A stretch of 64,000 nt of DNA, taken from positions 714,495 to 778,494 of the forward strand of contig NZ_FOCL01000004.1 in assembly GCF_900110105.1 (NCBI RefSeq). The letters run 5' to 3'. Below the pieces are notes generated by a model that saw only the letters and a program-made list of their open reading frames with translations, did no database searches and was not told where the DNA came from. The position numbers and the translations under genes were made by a program. Shown piece after piece: positions 23,913 through 33,932 of the stretch (its first letter is position 1; each line of letters starts with the position of its first letter). This DNA is from Mucilaginibacter gossypiicola. Its GTDB lineage: Bacteria; Bacteroidota; Bacteroidia; Sphingobacteriales; Sphingobacteriaceae.

Positions 23913-24290
23913 ATGAAATTTACTGTAGATAAACATGAGAAATATATATTATTGAAGCTTAATGAGTCAAAATTAAATTCAATAGTAACGCCTCAGTTAA
24001 AGTCTGAATTGATATTGATCAATACAGAGGGCCAGCGCAACATTATTCTCGACTTGTCGCAGGTGAAATATGCCGATTCTTCGGGCTTAAGCAGTTTGTT
24101 GGTTGGTCACCGCTTGTGTAAAAATGCTGCAGGTTCCTTCATTCTGGCGGGTTTAAATGATGCGGTTGCCCGTTTGGTAACCATATCACAGCTGGATAAT
24201 GTATTAACCATTGTTCCAACTGCCGAAGAAGGTGTCGATCATATTTTTATGGAAGAGATTGAAAAAGAGTTAAAAAAAGAAGTAAGATAA
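23913..24290 (+). CDS. STAS-domain protein (anti-anti-sigma type)
   Basis: The 125-residue protein is a single STAS domain. The motif YADSSGLSSLLVG (residues ~49-61) contains the Ser that kinases phosphorylate in SpoIIAA-type proteins. Partner kinase and sigma factor are not in this window. The C-terminus ends in a short basic-acidic tail. It lies 50 bases after purC and 22 before rnz. It could act in a partner-switch, but which one is unknown. Confidence 0.85.
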   Translation: MKFTVDKHEKYILLKLNESKLNSIVTPQLKSELILINTEGQRNIILDLSQVKYADSSGLSSLLVGHRLCKNAAGSFILAGLNDAVARLVTISQLDNVLTIVPTAEEGVDHIFMEEIEKELKKEVR

Positions 24291-24312
24291 ACCATTTGAT
24301 TGTTTACCTATT

Positions 24313-25227
24313 ATGAAATTTGAGGTAACAATCCTTGGCAGCAGTTCTGCAACTCCGATCTTTAACAGAAACCCCACTTCACAGGTGCTCAATATCAATG
24401 AGCGCCTGTATTTAATAGACTGCGGCGAAGGCACGCAGCAGCAAATGCTCCGCTTTGATATCAAAGCCAGCCGCATTGATCATATTTTAATCAGTCATCT
24501 TCACGGCGATCATTATTTAGGCTTGGTTGGTTTATTATCATCCATGCATCTCAATGGGCGTAAAAAGCCGCTTAAACTGGTATGCCCGGCACCTTTAAAA
24601 GAAATAATTGATCTGCAATTAAAATACTCAGATACCGAGCTGCAGTTTCCGCTTGAATACGTATTTACTAATGCAGAGCAGCGTGAGATTGTGGTTAGCA
24701 ATAATGACGTTGTTGTTGAAACCATACCGCTTGATCATCGCATTGCCTGTACCGGTTTTTTGTTTAAGGAGAAGAAAAGGCTCCGTAAGCTTATTAAGGA
24801 GAAAATTGAAAACCTTGATATTTCTGTAGCTTACTATTCAATATTGAAGAAAGGCGGGGATTATACCGACGAAAAAGGCAATGTGTATAAAAATGAGGAA
24901 CTGACCACCGATTCTGCCGAACCTAAAACTTATGCGTATTGTTCAGATACGATGTATAATGAAAGCTATTTTGCTCAAATAGCTAATGCAACACTACTTT
25001 ACCATGAAGCTACATTTTTAAATGATATGCTTGACAGGGCTGTTATAACCCATCATACTACGGCATTACAGGCCGGAGAGATAGCCCTGAAAACAAACGC
25101 AAAAAAACTGCTGATTGGCCATTTTTCGGCCCGCTATAAAACCCTGAACGAGTTATTGGAAGAGGCTAAAATAATTTTCCCCTCAACTGAACTTGCAATT
25201 GAGGGGAAAACCTTTTTTATAGAATAG
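24313..25227 (+). CDS. rnz: Ribonuclease Z
   Basis: The 304-residue metallo-beta-lactamase-fold nuclease trims the 3' end of tRNA precursors. It has the family start LGSSSATP, IDCGEGTQQQ, SHLHGDHYLG (the HxHxDH zinc motif, about residue 60), the tRNA-binding exosite arm and YCSDT plus HHTT late ligands. Length is typical of the short bacterial form. It follows the STAS gene by 22 bases. Confidence 0.95.
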   Translation: MKFEVTILGSSSATPIFNRNPTSQVLNINERLYLIDCGEGTQQQMLRFDIKASRIDHILISHLHGDHYLGLVGLLSSMHLNGRKKPLKLVCPAPLKEIIDLQLKYSDTELQFPLEYVFTNAEQREIVVSNNDVVVETIPLDHRIACTGFLFKEKKRLRKLIKEKIENLDISVAYYSILKKGGDYTDEKGNVYKNEELTTDSAEPKTYAYCSDTMYNESYFAQIANATLLYHEATFLNDMLDRAVITHHTTALQAGEIALKTNAKKLLIGHFSARYKTLNELLEEAKIIFPSTELAIEGKTFFIE

Positions 25228-25228
25228 T

Positions 25229-25300
25229 TATTTAAAGCTGAAAGCTTATTTTGCTGTATGCTATCAGCTTTTAGGCTTTAAGCATTCTGCTTTTAGCGCT
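25229..25300. repeat. Inverted repeat of AAAGCTGAAAGC-type words
   Basis: AAAGCTGAAAGC near 25234 is echoed by reverse-complement AGCTTTTAGGCTTTAAGC and CTGCTTTTAGC at 25265-25295. It lies between two converging genes (rnz and the MCE gene) and probably serves as a shared terminator. Confidence 0.55.
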
Positions 25301-25302
25301 TA

Positions 25303-26247
25303 TTAATCTTTTTTACCGCCGAATACAGAGAAGCTTACATAACGTTTTGGATGTGCTTTCAGATCAATAAACAGGTTATTGAGGTTGTTTGATGCATCTG
25401 TAAGGTTTTTGTACATCTTATCGTCATTAAGCAACAAGCCTAAAGAACCCTGGCCTGCGTTGATCTTAGCGATAGTAGCCTGTAAATCGGCCATTGCTTT
25501 GTTGGCGTTATCAAGTGTTTGCTTCAGGTTAGCGGCAGCAACATCGTTACTTACTTTTTCAAAATTAGCGGTCATGCCATTAAGGTGTGCTGTACTTGTT
25601 TTCAGGTTGCCTGATACAACTTCGGCATTGCCAAGTATGGCATCGATATGGCTGCTTTGTGAACCAACAAGGCGATCTATTTTCTTTGTAGTTCCTTCAA
25701 GGGTTTGCAACGAGTTGGCAATGCTCATAAAGCTACGGTCAATATTTTTCTGAAAGTTAGGGTTCAGGATCTTGTTAACCGCAGTTAAAGATGAGTCGAG
25801 CTTGGTGATCAGCATTTCGGCCTTTTTTTGGATGGGCTGCAGGCTTTCGGCAAGACTGCCCTGAATGTCGGCCTTAAGTGTGTCCTTATCTTCGGCAGGT
25901 ACGTTGCTGTTACCTAACTCAAAAACAATGGCTTTGCTCCCTAATAAATCGGTACTTTCCAGCTTGGCAAGCGTGTTTTTTGGTACAACTACATCTGGTT
26001 CAATTTTAAATTCAACCACGGTACGCCCGTCTGGTTGAAGCTGCATTTTAGAGATGCGGCCTATCTGGAAGCCGTTTACCAGTACGGGTTTTGAAACGGT
26101 TAATCCTTCAACACTGTTATAAATAGCGTAATATTTGTTGGATCCTGAAAAAATATCATTACCGCGTAAATAACTGTAACCTAATATGAGTATAGTAATT
26201 GCAATGGCCGTGAGTGCACCAATTTTGGTTTCGTTAGAGATTTTCAT
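25303..26247 (-). CDS. MCE/MlaD-family lipid-transport protein
   Basis: The 314-residue protein has an N-terminal membrane anchor (LTAIAITILILGYSYL, residues 12-27), one MCE domain (about 38-115, with NGFQIGRI) and a long helical region that may form a tube or reach the outer membrane. MlaD/MCE proteins carry phospholipids across the periplasm. The ATPase and permease partners are not here. It lies 112 bases after an amidase gene and close to LptD, all envelope functions. Confidence 0.9.
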   Translation of the reverse strand: MKISNETKIGALTAIAITILILGYSYLRGNDIFSGSNKYYAIYNSVEGLTVSKPVLVNGFQIGRISKMQLQPDGRTVVEFKIEPDVVVPKNTLAKLESTDLLGSKAIVFELGNSNVPAEDKDTLKADIQGSLAESLQPIQKKAEMLITKLDSSLTAVNKILNPNFQKNIDRSFMSIANSLQTLEGTTKKIDRLVGSQSSHIDAILGNAEVVSGNLKTSTAHLNGMTANFEKVSNDVAAANLKQTLDNANKAMADLQATIAKINAGQGSLGLLLNDDKMYKNLTDASNNLNNLFIDLKAHPKRYVSFSVFGGKKD

Positions 26248-26359
26248 TAAGTAGAGTTTATGCGTTAATTGTGTTTAAGGTTATAAACCTGAAATTGAGC
26301 TTATATGTTTTATAATGTACGTTTTATTTGAGCAGAAGGTAACAGTTAGCCTTTGATAA

Positions 26360-27292
26360 TTATTGCGAAACCTGTTCCATCTCTTTTTTATAGCTTGTTA
26401 AAGCACGGATAATTGAAGCAACGATCTCATTCTGCCCCTCTTCCGAATTAAGGTATTTTTCGTCGTCGGGATTGTTGATATAGCCTGTTTCAACCAATAC
26501 AGATGGCATTGCGCTATGGCAAAGTACGTAAATGCCCTGTTCCCTGATGCCTTCGCTGCGCCTTCCGTCGGTATCTGTAAATTCACCGTTAATAAGGGTT
26601 GCAAGTTTAATACTTTGCTGCCTGAATTTTCTTTTGTACTCGTTTGTTAAAATAATGGTCATGGGGTCGTTCGGGTCCAATGCGCCGCCGTCAAGTTCTG
26701 ATTCTTCGCCAACCTGATTTTTCTGGATAGCACTTTCCTCTTCACGGGTACGGTGTAAACCGTAAACCAAAATCAGTACGCCTTTGCCCGATCTGTCCGG
26801 AACCCTAACTGTACGGTACACTGCTTTATGGCGTTTGGTGCCAACTTTTTCGCGAATGGTTCTGTCTGATAATGAGTTACAGTGCAGTGAAATGAATAGC
26901 TGCCCCTTGTTTTCATTGGCAATCTCGGCTCTGCGTTCAAAAGAAACATCATCTTCGGTGGTTCTGGTCATTACCGCCTTTACACCGGTTAATTCTTTTT
27001 CTATAGCGGCCTGCAATTTAAAGCCAATAGCCAGCGTTACATTCCTTTCTGACGAATAAGAACCCGATGCACCATGCGAATAATGACCTGTAGAAGCTGA
27101 TGGCTTGCCACCATGTCCCGGGTCGATGATAATGGTCTTGATCTTAAAGCCGCTGTTGTTTATAACAGTATCGTTTTGAATACGAAGTGTATTGGTTGAA
27201 ATTGAGCTGTACGATTTAAATGGAAAAAATGAAAGGAGAACCAGCAATACCCACAAACTATAAATCAATCTTTTCAATGCCTTATTTTTCAT
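26360..27292 (-). CDS. N-acetylmuramoyl-L-alanine amidase (AmiC-type)
   Basis: The 310-residue zinc amidase cuts the amide bond between MurNAc and peptide in the cell wall. A signal/anchor is visible at the N-terminus (LIYSLWVLLVLLSFF). Amidase_3 signatures are IDPGHGGKPS (His ligand), SLHCNSLS (second His) and VLVETGYINN (catalytic Glu) near residue 275. It diverges from the LptD gene with a 52-base gap, and the MCE gene follows. Confidence 0.93.
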   Translation of the reverse strand: MKNKALKRLIYSLWVLLVLLSFFPFKSYSSISTNTLRIQNDTVINNSGFKIKTIIIDPGHGGKPSASTGHYSHGASGSYSSERNVTLAIGFKLQAAIEKELTGVKAVMTRTTEDDVSFERRAEIANENKGQLFISLHCNSLSDRTIREKVGTKRHKAVYRTVRVPDRSGKGVLILVYGLHRTREEESAIQKNQVGEESELDGGALDPNDPMTIILTNEYKRKFRQQSIKLATLINGEFTDTDGRRSEGIREQGIYVLCHSAMPSVLVETGYINNPDDEKYLNSEEGQNEIVASIIRALTSYKKEMEQVSQ

Positions 27293-27344
27293 TATTTTTG
27301 AACGCTGTTAACTATATCTGCAAAAATACTATTCATAATCAATT

Positions 27345-30083
27345 TTGAAATCCATAACCTTTTTTTTTCTGCTTGCAATTATATTAATAGTAAATGGGTT
27401 TGCTAACGCAGGTACTGTTTTAAATAACAGCTATGGCCGGAGGCCATTAACTGATACTATTATCAAACTTGATTCGCTTCGTGATAAGAAACTTCTTAAA
27501 GGTAAAAAATCGGGTTCAATTACACCACTTCGAAACGGTAAACCGGTAAATTCTTTACCTGCAAATGATACCACAAAAAAAAATAAAGGTGGTTTACAAT
27601 CAGAAGTAAAGGCAACTGCCGAGGATTCAACACACTCAGACAGGGATCATCAGGTTACTTATTTTTACGGGAAGGCCCGGGTAACTTATGAAGATTTTGA
27701 ACTTGATGCAGATTACATCAGGGTTGACGATAAAAATCACCTCATATTCGCAAGGGGAAGCATTGATCCGCGTACGCACCAATATATCCGTAGGCCTATC
27801 ATGAAGCAAAAAACGGATAAGCCGGTAGCGTCCGATTCACTTATTTTTAATTATCAAACAAAAAAGGTGAAGATCTATAACCCGGCGTCCGAGCAGGAAG
27901 GTAACTTTATTTCGGGCGGGCAGGCAAAAAAACTTAATGATGATGAGGTTGCCTACCGTAACGTAATTTTCAGTACCTGCGATTTGCCATACCCTGATAC
28001 GCATTTCGGTATAGTAATAACACGCGGTATAGGCGAAAAGAAGCGTATCATATCCGGGCCTGCTTATCTTGAAATTGAAGGGGTGCCATTACCATTGGGT
28101 ATACCCTTCGGCTTTTTTCCTAAGCCTGATACCAGGACATCAGGTGTTATTTTACCAACTTTTGGTGAGGACAATACCCTCGGTTTTTATCTGAAAGGCC
28201 TTGGATATTATATAGGTATAAGTGATTATGTTGATTTAACCACAACGGGTTCTATCTATTCAAAAGGCTCATATGAATTAAGCAGCACCGCACGTTACCT
28301 CAAGCGCTATAAATATACCGGTAACGTTACGCTAAGCTTTGGCTCACATAATTATGGCCTGGAAGGAGATCCGGCTACTAAGGATGCCCACATCTACTGG
28401 TCGCATGTGCAGGATGCCAATGCCAATCCTGGCTCAACTTTCAGTGCTTCGGTTGATGCTGGTACCTCGGGCTTCTTCCGCAATACACCATCGGCGAGTA
28501 ATTATAATGTTAACTCAATTGCTCAAAGTAGTTTACGTTCAAGTATTGCCTATGGCAAAACCTGGGCAGGTACACCTTTTAACTTAAGTATAGGTATTTC
28601 GCATAGCCAAGATATAGCCCGTAAAACGGTAAATATTGAGTTGCCAACCATTGCTTTCGGTATGTCGTCAATAAATCCCTTCGATTCGAAAAATAGGGTG
28701 GGCGAGCAAAAATGGTATCAGAAAATTACTGTGAGCTACAATTTGGTTGGAACCAATAAGTTGAGCGATATTCCTGAAAGTCAATTGTTCAAGAGCGAAA
28801 CTTTATCAAAGCGTTTGCAAAATGGTTTTCAGCATACCATCCCGGTTAGTTTGGGCCTGAATGTGTTAAAATACTTTCAGTTTAATAATAGCGTAAACTA
28901 TACCGAACGCTGGTATTTTCAAAGCATTAACGAACGGTTTGAAAGAGGAAGCATCGCCGGCTCAAATCAGTTGATCGTTGATACTATACCCGGTTTTAAA
29001 CGTGCCGGTGAGTATAGCATAAGCACTGGTTTATCAACCAAATTATACGGTACCATCAACTTTAAACATGGCAATCTGAAAGCTATCAGGCACGTGGCTA
29101 CACCTTCAATAAGTTTCAGCTACCGTCCCGATTTTAGTGATCCGAGCTTCGGTTATTACAAAACAGCTGTAAGTACAGCTACAGTGCCTTATCCCTATAC
29201 TTATCAAAAATATTCTATTTTTCAGAATGGTGTTTACGGCGGCCCGTCGGCGGGTAAGCAGGCAGGCTTAAACTTTTCGGTAGATAACACAATAGAGGCC
29301 AAGGTAAAGGCGAAAAGTACGGATACATCCGGTACCGACCGAAAAATTACCATTTTGCAGGGCCTGTCGTTCTCAACCTTTTATAACTTCGCGGCAGATT
29401 CGATGAAATTATCGGATATTTCCTTTTCTGGCCACACCGCTATTTTTAATCAAAAACTAAGCATCAGCTTTTCGGGAGTATTTCATCCTTATGAGACTGT
29501 AGTAAGTGATTCTATCGCCAATAATCAGATCGTAAAAACCGCCCGTTATGTGAACAGATATACCTGGCAGGATGGTAAATTCCCAACTTTAACGGGTTTA
29601 AACATCTCCATGGGAGGAAGTTTAAATTCAACCAAGGCAAAGCCGGGTAATGCAGCTTTGAATACCATTGCCACCATGAACCCAACCCAAACTCAACGAT
29701 TGGCCCTGGTAAACAGCGATCCTAACGCCTATGTGGATTTTAACGTGCCGTGGAATATCTCGCTTAACTATAGTTTCAGCTATCAAAATTATTTAAACAC
29801 CAAAACAACCAGCAATACACTGCAGGTTTCAGGTGATGTGAACCTCACGCAAAAGTGGAAGATCCAGTATACTACCACTTATGATATTAAAGCTGCCAAA
29901 TTTGCCAGTGCAACCTCGTTTTCGATATATCGCGATTTGCATTGCTGGGATTTGGCCTTTCAGTGGATTCCTTTTGGGGTATATAAAATGTATAACGTAA
30001 CTTTAAAGGTGAAGGCGTCTATCCTGCAGGATTTGAAACTGAGCAAGAAAAGCGATTACAACCCACAATCATCTTTTTATTAA
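27345..30083 (+). CDS. lptD: LptD-like outer-membrane LPS assembly protein
   Basis: The 912-residue protein has a signal peptide (FFFLLAIILIVNGFANA), an OstA/LptA-like N-terminal domain with repeats such as YEDFELDADYIRVDD (about residues 110-230), then a large beta-barrel with many alternating Tyr/Phe strands to the end. LptD with LptE inserts lipopolysaccharide into the outer leaflet; LptE is not seen here. Start is TTG at 27345 since no ATG precedes KSITFFFLL. The amidase gene diverges from it; cinA follows 7 bases after its stop. Confidence 0.88.
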   Translation: MKSITFFFLLAIILIVNGFANAGTVLNNSYGRRPLTDTIIKLDSLRDKKLLKGKKSGSITPLRNGKPVNSLPANDTTKKNKGGLQSEVKATAEDSTHSDRDHQVTYFYGKARVTYEDFELDADYIRVDDKNHLIFARGSIDPRTHQYIRRPIMKQKTDKPVASDSLIFNYQTKKVKIYNPASEQEGNFISGGQAKKLNDDEVAYRNVIFSTCDLPYPDTHFGIVITRGIGEKKRIISGPAYLEIEGVPLPLGIPFGFFPKPDTRTSGVILPTFGEDNTLGFYLKGLGYYIGISDYVDLTTTGSIYSKGSYELSSTARYLKRYKYTGNVTLSFGSHNYGLEGDPATKDAHIYWSHVQDANANPGSTFSASVDAGTSGFFRNTPSASNYNVNSIAQSSLRSSIAYGKTWAGTPFNLSIGISHSQDIARKTVNIELPTIAFGMSSINPFDSKNRVGEQKWYQKITVSYNLVGTNKLSDIPESQLFKSETLSKRLQNGFQHTIPVSLGLNVLKYFQFNNSVNYTERWYFQSINERFERGSIAGSNQLIVDTIPGFKRAGEYSISTGLSTKLYGTINFKHGNLKAIRHVATPSISFSYRPDFSDPSFGYYKTAVSTATVPYPYTYQKYSIFQNGVYGGPSAGKQAGLNFSVDNTIEAKVKAKSTDTSGTDRKITILQGLSFSTFYNFAADSMKLSDISFSGHTAIFNQKLSISFSGVFHPYETVVSDSIANNQIVKTARYVNRYTWQDGKFPTLTGLNISMGGSLNSTKAKPGNAALNTIATMNPTQTQRLALVNSDPNAYVDFNVPWNISLNYSFSYQNYLNTKTTSNTLQVSGDVNLTQKWKIQYTTTYDIKAAKFASATSFSIYRDLHCWDLAFQWIPFGVYKMYNVTLKVKASILQDLKLSKKSDYNPQSSFY

Positions 30084-30090
30084 TATAATA

Positions 30091-31338
30091 ATGCTGGCAG
30101 AAATAATTACCATTGGCGACGAGATACTTATCGGACAAATTGTTGATACCAACTCGGCCTGGATGGCAACCGAACTTAATAAGATAGGTGTAAGGGTAAA
30201 ACAGATTTCATCAATAAGTGATGATAAGGACCATATCCTGAAAGCATTGGCCGAGGCTGCTAACAGGGCCAATGTTATTTTTATTACAGGCGGCCTTGGC
30301 CCCACCAAAGATGATATTACCAAAAAAACATTAGCCGAATATTTTGGCGTAGAGCTTGTTGAAAACCGAGAGGCCCTTGCCAATGTTGAACGTATTTTTG
30401 CCAAATATAACCGCCCGTTACTTGAAGTTAACAAGCAGCAGGCGCTTGTTCCGGCTAATTGCGAGGTTGTGCTTAATGAAAATGGAACTGCTCCGGGTAT
30501 GTGGTTTAATCACAACGGCGTTATCTACGTGTCAATGCCGGGTGTGCCTTTTGAGATGATGTATATGATGGAAGATCAGGTGCTGCCTAAAATTAAGGCT
30601 ACTTTAAAGCTCCCTTCAATTATACATAAAACACTGCTAACCGTTGGCGAGGGTGAATCATTTTTGGCTGAGCGCATTGCGGATATTGAAAATGATTTGC
30701 CACCACATATTAAACTGGCCTACCTGCCCAAATTAGGCCAGGTGCGTTTACGTTTAAGTGCTTTTGGTAATGACGAAGCTGCTTTACAAAAAGAAGTTGA
30801 TGCATTTGCCACCAAATTGATTGAGCGCATAGGTTCGCCTTTTGTAATTGACCAGGATATCCCGCTTGAAAAGGCTATACTTGACAGGATGGAAGCACAC
30901 GGCCTTACTTTATCAGTAGCTGAAAGTTGTACCGGCGGTTATCTGTCGCATTTGTTTACGCAGCATCCGGGTTCATCGCATGTATTTTTAGGTGGAGCCG
31001 TATCCTACTCATATGAGTTAAAGGAAAGTATTTTGGGCGTGAAAAACGAAACTTTGTGGCAACACGGAGCCGTTAGCGAAGAAACCGTAAAGGAAATGGT
31101 GGAAGGTGCACTGTTAAATTTTAAGTCGGATTTAGCTGTTGCTATTACAGGTGTAGCCGGTCCGGGTGGTGGAACAGAGGATAAACCCGTTGGTACTGTG
31201 TGGATTGCAGTTGCAGCAAAAGAGAAATCATTAATAAAAAAACACACATTTGGCAGTAAACGCCGGCAAAACATTGAACGAAGTGCTGTAATGGCGCTGT
31301 CAATGTTGAATACTTTGCTTACTCAAATTAAAAAGTAA
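30091..31338 (+). CDS. cinA: CinA-family nicotinamide-nucleotide amidohydrolase
   Basis: The 415-residue protein has an N-terminal MoCF/MogA-like domain (TIGDEILIGQIVDTN at 6-20; FITGGLGPTKDD near 70) and a C-terminal amidohydrolase domain (SVAESCTGGYLSHLF near 275; AITGVAGPGG). It turns nicotinamide mononucleotide into nicotinate mononucleotide and is involved in pyridine nucleotide recycling; in some bacteria it is linked to competence. It starts 7 bases after lptD and is 43 bases before the E2 gene. Confidence 0.95.
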   Translation: MLAEIITIGDEILIGQIVDTNSAWMATELNKIGVRVKQISSISDDKDHILKALAEAANRANVIFITGGLGPTKDDITKKTLAEYFGVELVENREALANVERIFAKYNRPLLEVNKQQALVPANCEVVLNENGTAPGMWFNHNGVIYVSMPGVPFEMMYMMEDQVLPKIKATLKLPSIIHKTLLTVGEGESFLAERIADIENDLPPHIKLAYLPKLGQVRLRLSAFGNDEAALQKEVDAFATKLIERIGSPFVIDQDIPLEKAILDRMEAHGLTLSVAESCTGGYLSHLFTQHPGSSHVFLGGAVSYSYELKESILGVKNETLWQHGAVSEETVKEMVEGALLNFKSDLAVAITGVAGPGGGTEDKPVGTVWIAVAAKEKSLIKKHTFGSKRRQNIERSAVMALSMLNTLLTQIKK

Positions 31339-31381
31339 AGATTTAAATAGCTAATTTTGGAGTTAAACTATATTCTACTGT

Positions 31382-32950
31382 ATGGCCAAATACCAACTGT
31401 TATTGCCAAAAATGGGGGAGAGTGTTGCTGAGGCAACCGTTATCAAATGGGTTAAAAATCCAGGTGATAAGGTAAATGCCGACGACGCGGTGATGGAAAT
31501 CGCTACCGATAAAGTCGACTCTGATGTGCCTTCGCCTGTAGCAGGTAAGTTAGTTGAACAACTGTATAAAGAAAATGATGTTGTACAGGTTGGTGCGGTT
31601 ATAGCTATCATCGAAACTGATGAACCTGAAACTGCCCTGGTAATTGCCCAGCCAGAAGCTGTGCCTCAACCTGCCGAAGAACTGAAAATAGCAGACTCAA
31701 CTTATCACGAAACTGTTCCGTTTAAAGAAGTTGAAAAAACTCCTGAACCTGAGCTGAACGAAATTCAACCCGAAAATTTATCAGGTATCCCTGGTATTGA
31801 TCAGCTTGGGCAAAAAAGCTCACCTGTTGTTCCTGCATTTAAATCTGAAGGACGTTTTTATTCGCCGCTTGTAAGAAATATCGCCACACAGGAAGGTATC
31901 AGTATTGATGAACTTGATAGCATCCCCGGCACCGGTTCAGAAGGCCGCCTTACCAAAGATGACCTGCTAAATTATCTGCAGGCAAAAACTTCGTCGGCTG
32001 CCCAAAATGGACAGTCGTCATTTGAGCCGGTTAACGCTCAATACACCGAACCGGTAAAAGTTGCCGAGTCTGTTAAAAAGGCAGATCCCGTTCCTGTTGC
32101 AGAGCAGGCAAAAGCCCCTGTGCAAATGCCTGATCCTATACCTCAACCGGCGGTTCCTGCTACGGCCGAGCCTGCAAAAGTCGAGGTGCCCAAAGCGGCG
32201 CCTGTTGAGCAACAACCTGCTGTTGCCGCTTCGCTATCGGGTGCCGACGAGATCATAGAAATGGACAGGATGCGCCGCTTGATTGCCGACCATATGGTAA
32301 TGAGCAAACAAACATCGCCTCATGTTACCTCATTTGTGGAGGCCGATGTTACCAATCTTGTATTGTGGCGTGAAAAAATAAAGAATAGCTTTGAAAAACG
32401 TGAGGGTGAAAAAATAACCTTTACGCCTATATTTATTGAAGCGGTAGCGAAAGCTATTAAGGATTTCCCGATGATCAATGTATCGGTTAACGGTACTCAG
32501 ATCATTAAAAAAGCCGCAATTAATATCAGCATGGCTACGGCTTTGCCAAACGGTAACCTGATTGTACCGGTAATTAAAAAGGCCGATGAGCTTAACCTTG
32601 TTGGCTTAACAAAGGCAGTTAACGACCTGGCAAACCGTGCACGTAACGGCAAGCTGCAGCCCGATGATGTAAAAGAAGGTACGTTTACTATTACCAACGT
32701 TGGCTCGTTTGGCAACGTAATGGGAACGCCTATTATTAATCAACCACAGGTGGCTATTTTAGCCGTAGGCGCTATCAAGAAAAAGCCGGCGGTAATTGAA
32801 ACTAAAGAAGGCGATATGATCGCTATACGCCACATGATGTTTCTTTCACTGTCATATGACCATCGCGTTGTAGATGGTGCCTTAGGAGGCTCCTTTGTAC
32901 GGCGTGTGGCTGATTACTTAGAGAAATGGGATAGCAGCAGAGAAGTATAA
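31382..32950 (+). CDS. 2-oxoacid dehydrogenase E2 (dihydrolipoamide acyltransferase)
   Basis: The 522-residue protein has an N-terminal lipoyl domain with the modified Lys in EIATDKVDSDVPSP (K~43), a Pro/Glu/Ala-rich linker, a peripheral-subunit-binding domain (YSPLVRNIATQEG, about 160-200), another Pro/Ala-rich linker and the catalytic acyltransferase domain with SYDHRVVDGA (His/Asp active site) near the end. It is the core of the pyruvate, 2-oxoglutarate or branched-chain complex; which cannot be told. E1 and E3 are not adjacent. A strong terminator follows. Confidence 0.93.
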   Translation: MAKYQLLLPKMGESVAEATVIKWVKNPGDKVNADDAVMEIATDKVDSDVPSPVAGKLVEQLYKENDVVQVGAVIAIIETDEPETALVIAQPEAVPQPAEELKIADSTYHETVPFKEVEKTPEPELNEIQPENLSGIPGIDQLGQKSSPVVPAFKSEGRFYSPLVRNIATQEGISIDELDSIPGTGSEGRLTKDDLLNYLQAKTSSAAQNGQSSFEPVNAQYTEPVKVAESVKKADPVPVAEQAKAPVQMPDPIPQPAVPATAEPAKVEVPKAAPVEQQPAVAASLSGADEIIEMDRMRRLIADHMVMSKQTSPHVTSFVEADVTNLVLWREKIKNSFEKREGEKITFTPIFIEAVAKAIKDFPMINVSVNGTQIIKKAAINISMATALPNGNLIVPVIKKADELNLVGLTKAVNDLANRARNGKLQPDDVKEGTFTITNVGSFGNVMGTPIINQPQVAILAVGAIKKKPAVIETKEGDMIAIRHMMFLSLSYDHRVVDGALGGSFVRRVADYLEKWDSSREV

Positions 32951-32964
32951 ACTCTTTATTACAT

Positions 32965-33007
32965 AAAACAAGCAACGCCGGGCAAATTGCCCGGCGTTGC
33001 TTGTTTT
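32965..33007. terminator. Terminator hairpin after the E2 gene
   Basis: AAAACAAGCAACGCCGGG and its complement form a near-perfect palindrome of 43 bases ending in TTTT, 14 bases after the stop. Confidence 0.85.
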
Positions 33008-33132
33008 GGGAGAACGCCGTTTGAAAATTGAATTTTAAATTTTTACTAATGAAGCATATAAATAGCTGCGCGCCTCAAATCACGTTTGTAGCGCAAATTC
33101 TGTGAAAATTCGTATTAACTTTGCCTTTGAAA

Positions 33133-33789
33133 ATGGCTTACAAGTATATCGATAATTACCGCGAACAAGGCGCCCGCAAAAGATTGGTTGATGTTTTAAG
33201 AAAAAAGGGAATTGGCGACGAACACGTTTTAGAGGCTATTGGCACGGTGAAACGTCATTGCTTTTTTGATGAAACTTTTTGGAACCAGGCTTACAGGGAT
33301 ATTGCGTTCCCGATAGGCGAGGGGCAAACTATCTCGCAGCCATATACTGTGGCTTATCAAACAGAACTGCTGCATATCCGAAAGGGAGATAAGGTACTTG
33401 AAATAGGAACGGGCTCGGGTTATCAAACCTGTATCCTGCTCGAACTTGGGGCAACCGTTTATACTATCGAGCGCCAGGAAAAACTCTATCACCGCACCAA
33501 ATATGTATTGCCCAACGAAATGGGTTATAATGCCCACTTTTTTCTTGGCGATGGTTCAATCGGTATATCTGAATACGCTCCTTACGATAAAATTATTGTA
33601 ACAGCCGGCGCACCAACTGTGCCCGAAGTACTGTTAAAACAATTAAACATAGGCGGAATCCTGGTTATCCCGGTTGGGGATGAAGACACCCAAAAGATGG
33701 TTACAATTTTAAAAGTAGGCGAAAATGACTATGAGAAAATTGTGCTGGATACCTTCAGGTTTGTGCCTTTGGTAGGGGATAAGGCGTGG
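33133..33789 (+). CDS. pcm: Protein-L-isoaspartate O-methyltransferase
   Basis: From the ATG at 33133 the product has 218-219 residues. It has the PCMT motif VLEIGTGSGYQTCIL (SAM-binding), GEGQTISQPYTVAYQ near residue 60, and YDKIIVTAGAP. It methylates damaged isoaspartyl residues so proteins can be repaired. A TTG 12 bases upstream is a less likely start. The reading frame ends in VPLVGDKAW and the TAG stop at 33790 is the first triplet of a repeat arm (see 33790-33932). Confidence 0.94.
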
Positions 33790-33932
33790 TAGGCCCCCCG
33801 GCCCCCTAAAGGGGGAGTTCTTGATACAATTAATCAGATATTTAGTTAATAATAAGGCCCGGATTTCTAACCCCGGGCCTTATTACTAAGTATGCCAATC
33901 AAAAGCTCCCCCTTTAGGGGGCTGGGGGGCTA
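33790..33932. repeat. G/C-rich inverted repeat whose arms start in two stop codons
   Basis: Arm 33790-33819 and the reverse complement of 33903-33932 are nearly identical (TAG, C-run, CCCCCTAAAGGGGGAG). The first three bases of each arm are the TAG stops of pcm and smpB. A terminator hairpin (33851-33884) lies between. Confidence 0.9.
33851..33884. terminator. Bidirectional terminator between pcm and smpB
   Basis: AATAAGGCCCGG, 10-base loop, CCGGGCCTTATT. It separates two converging genes and is nested in the G/C-rich repeat pair. Confidence 0.85.
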
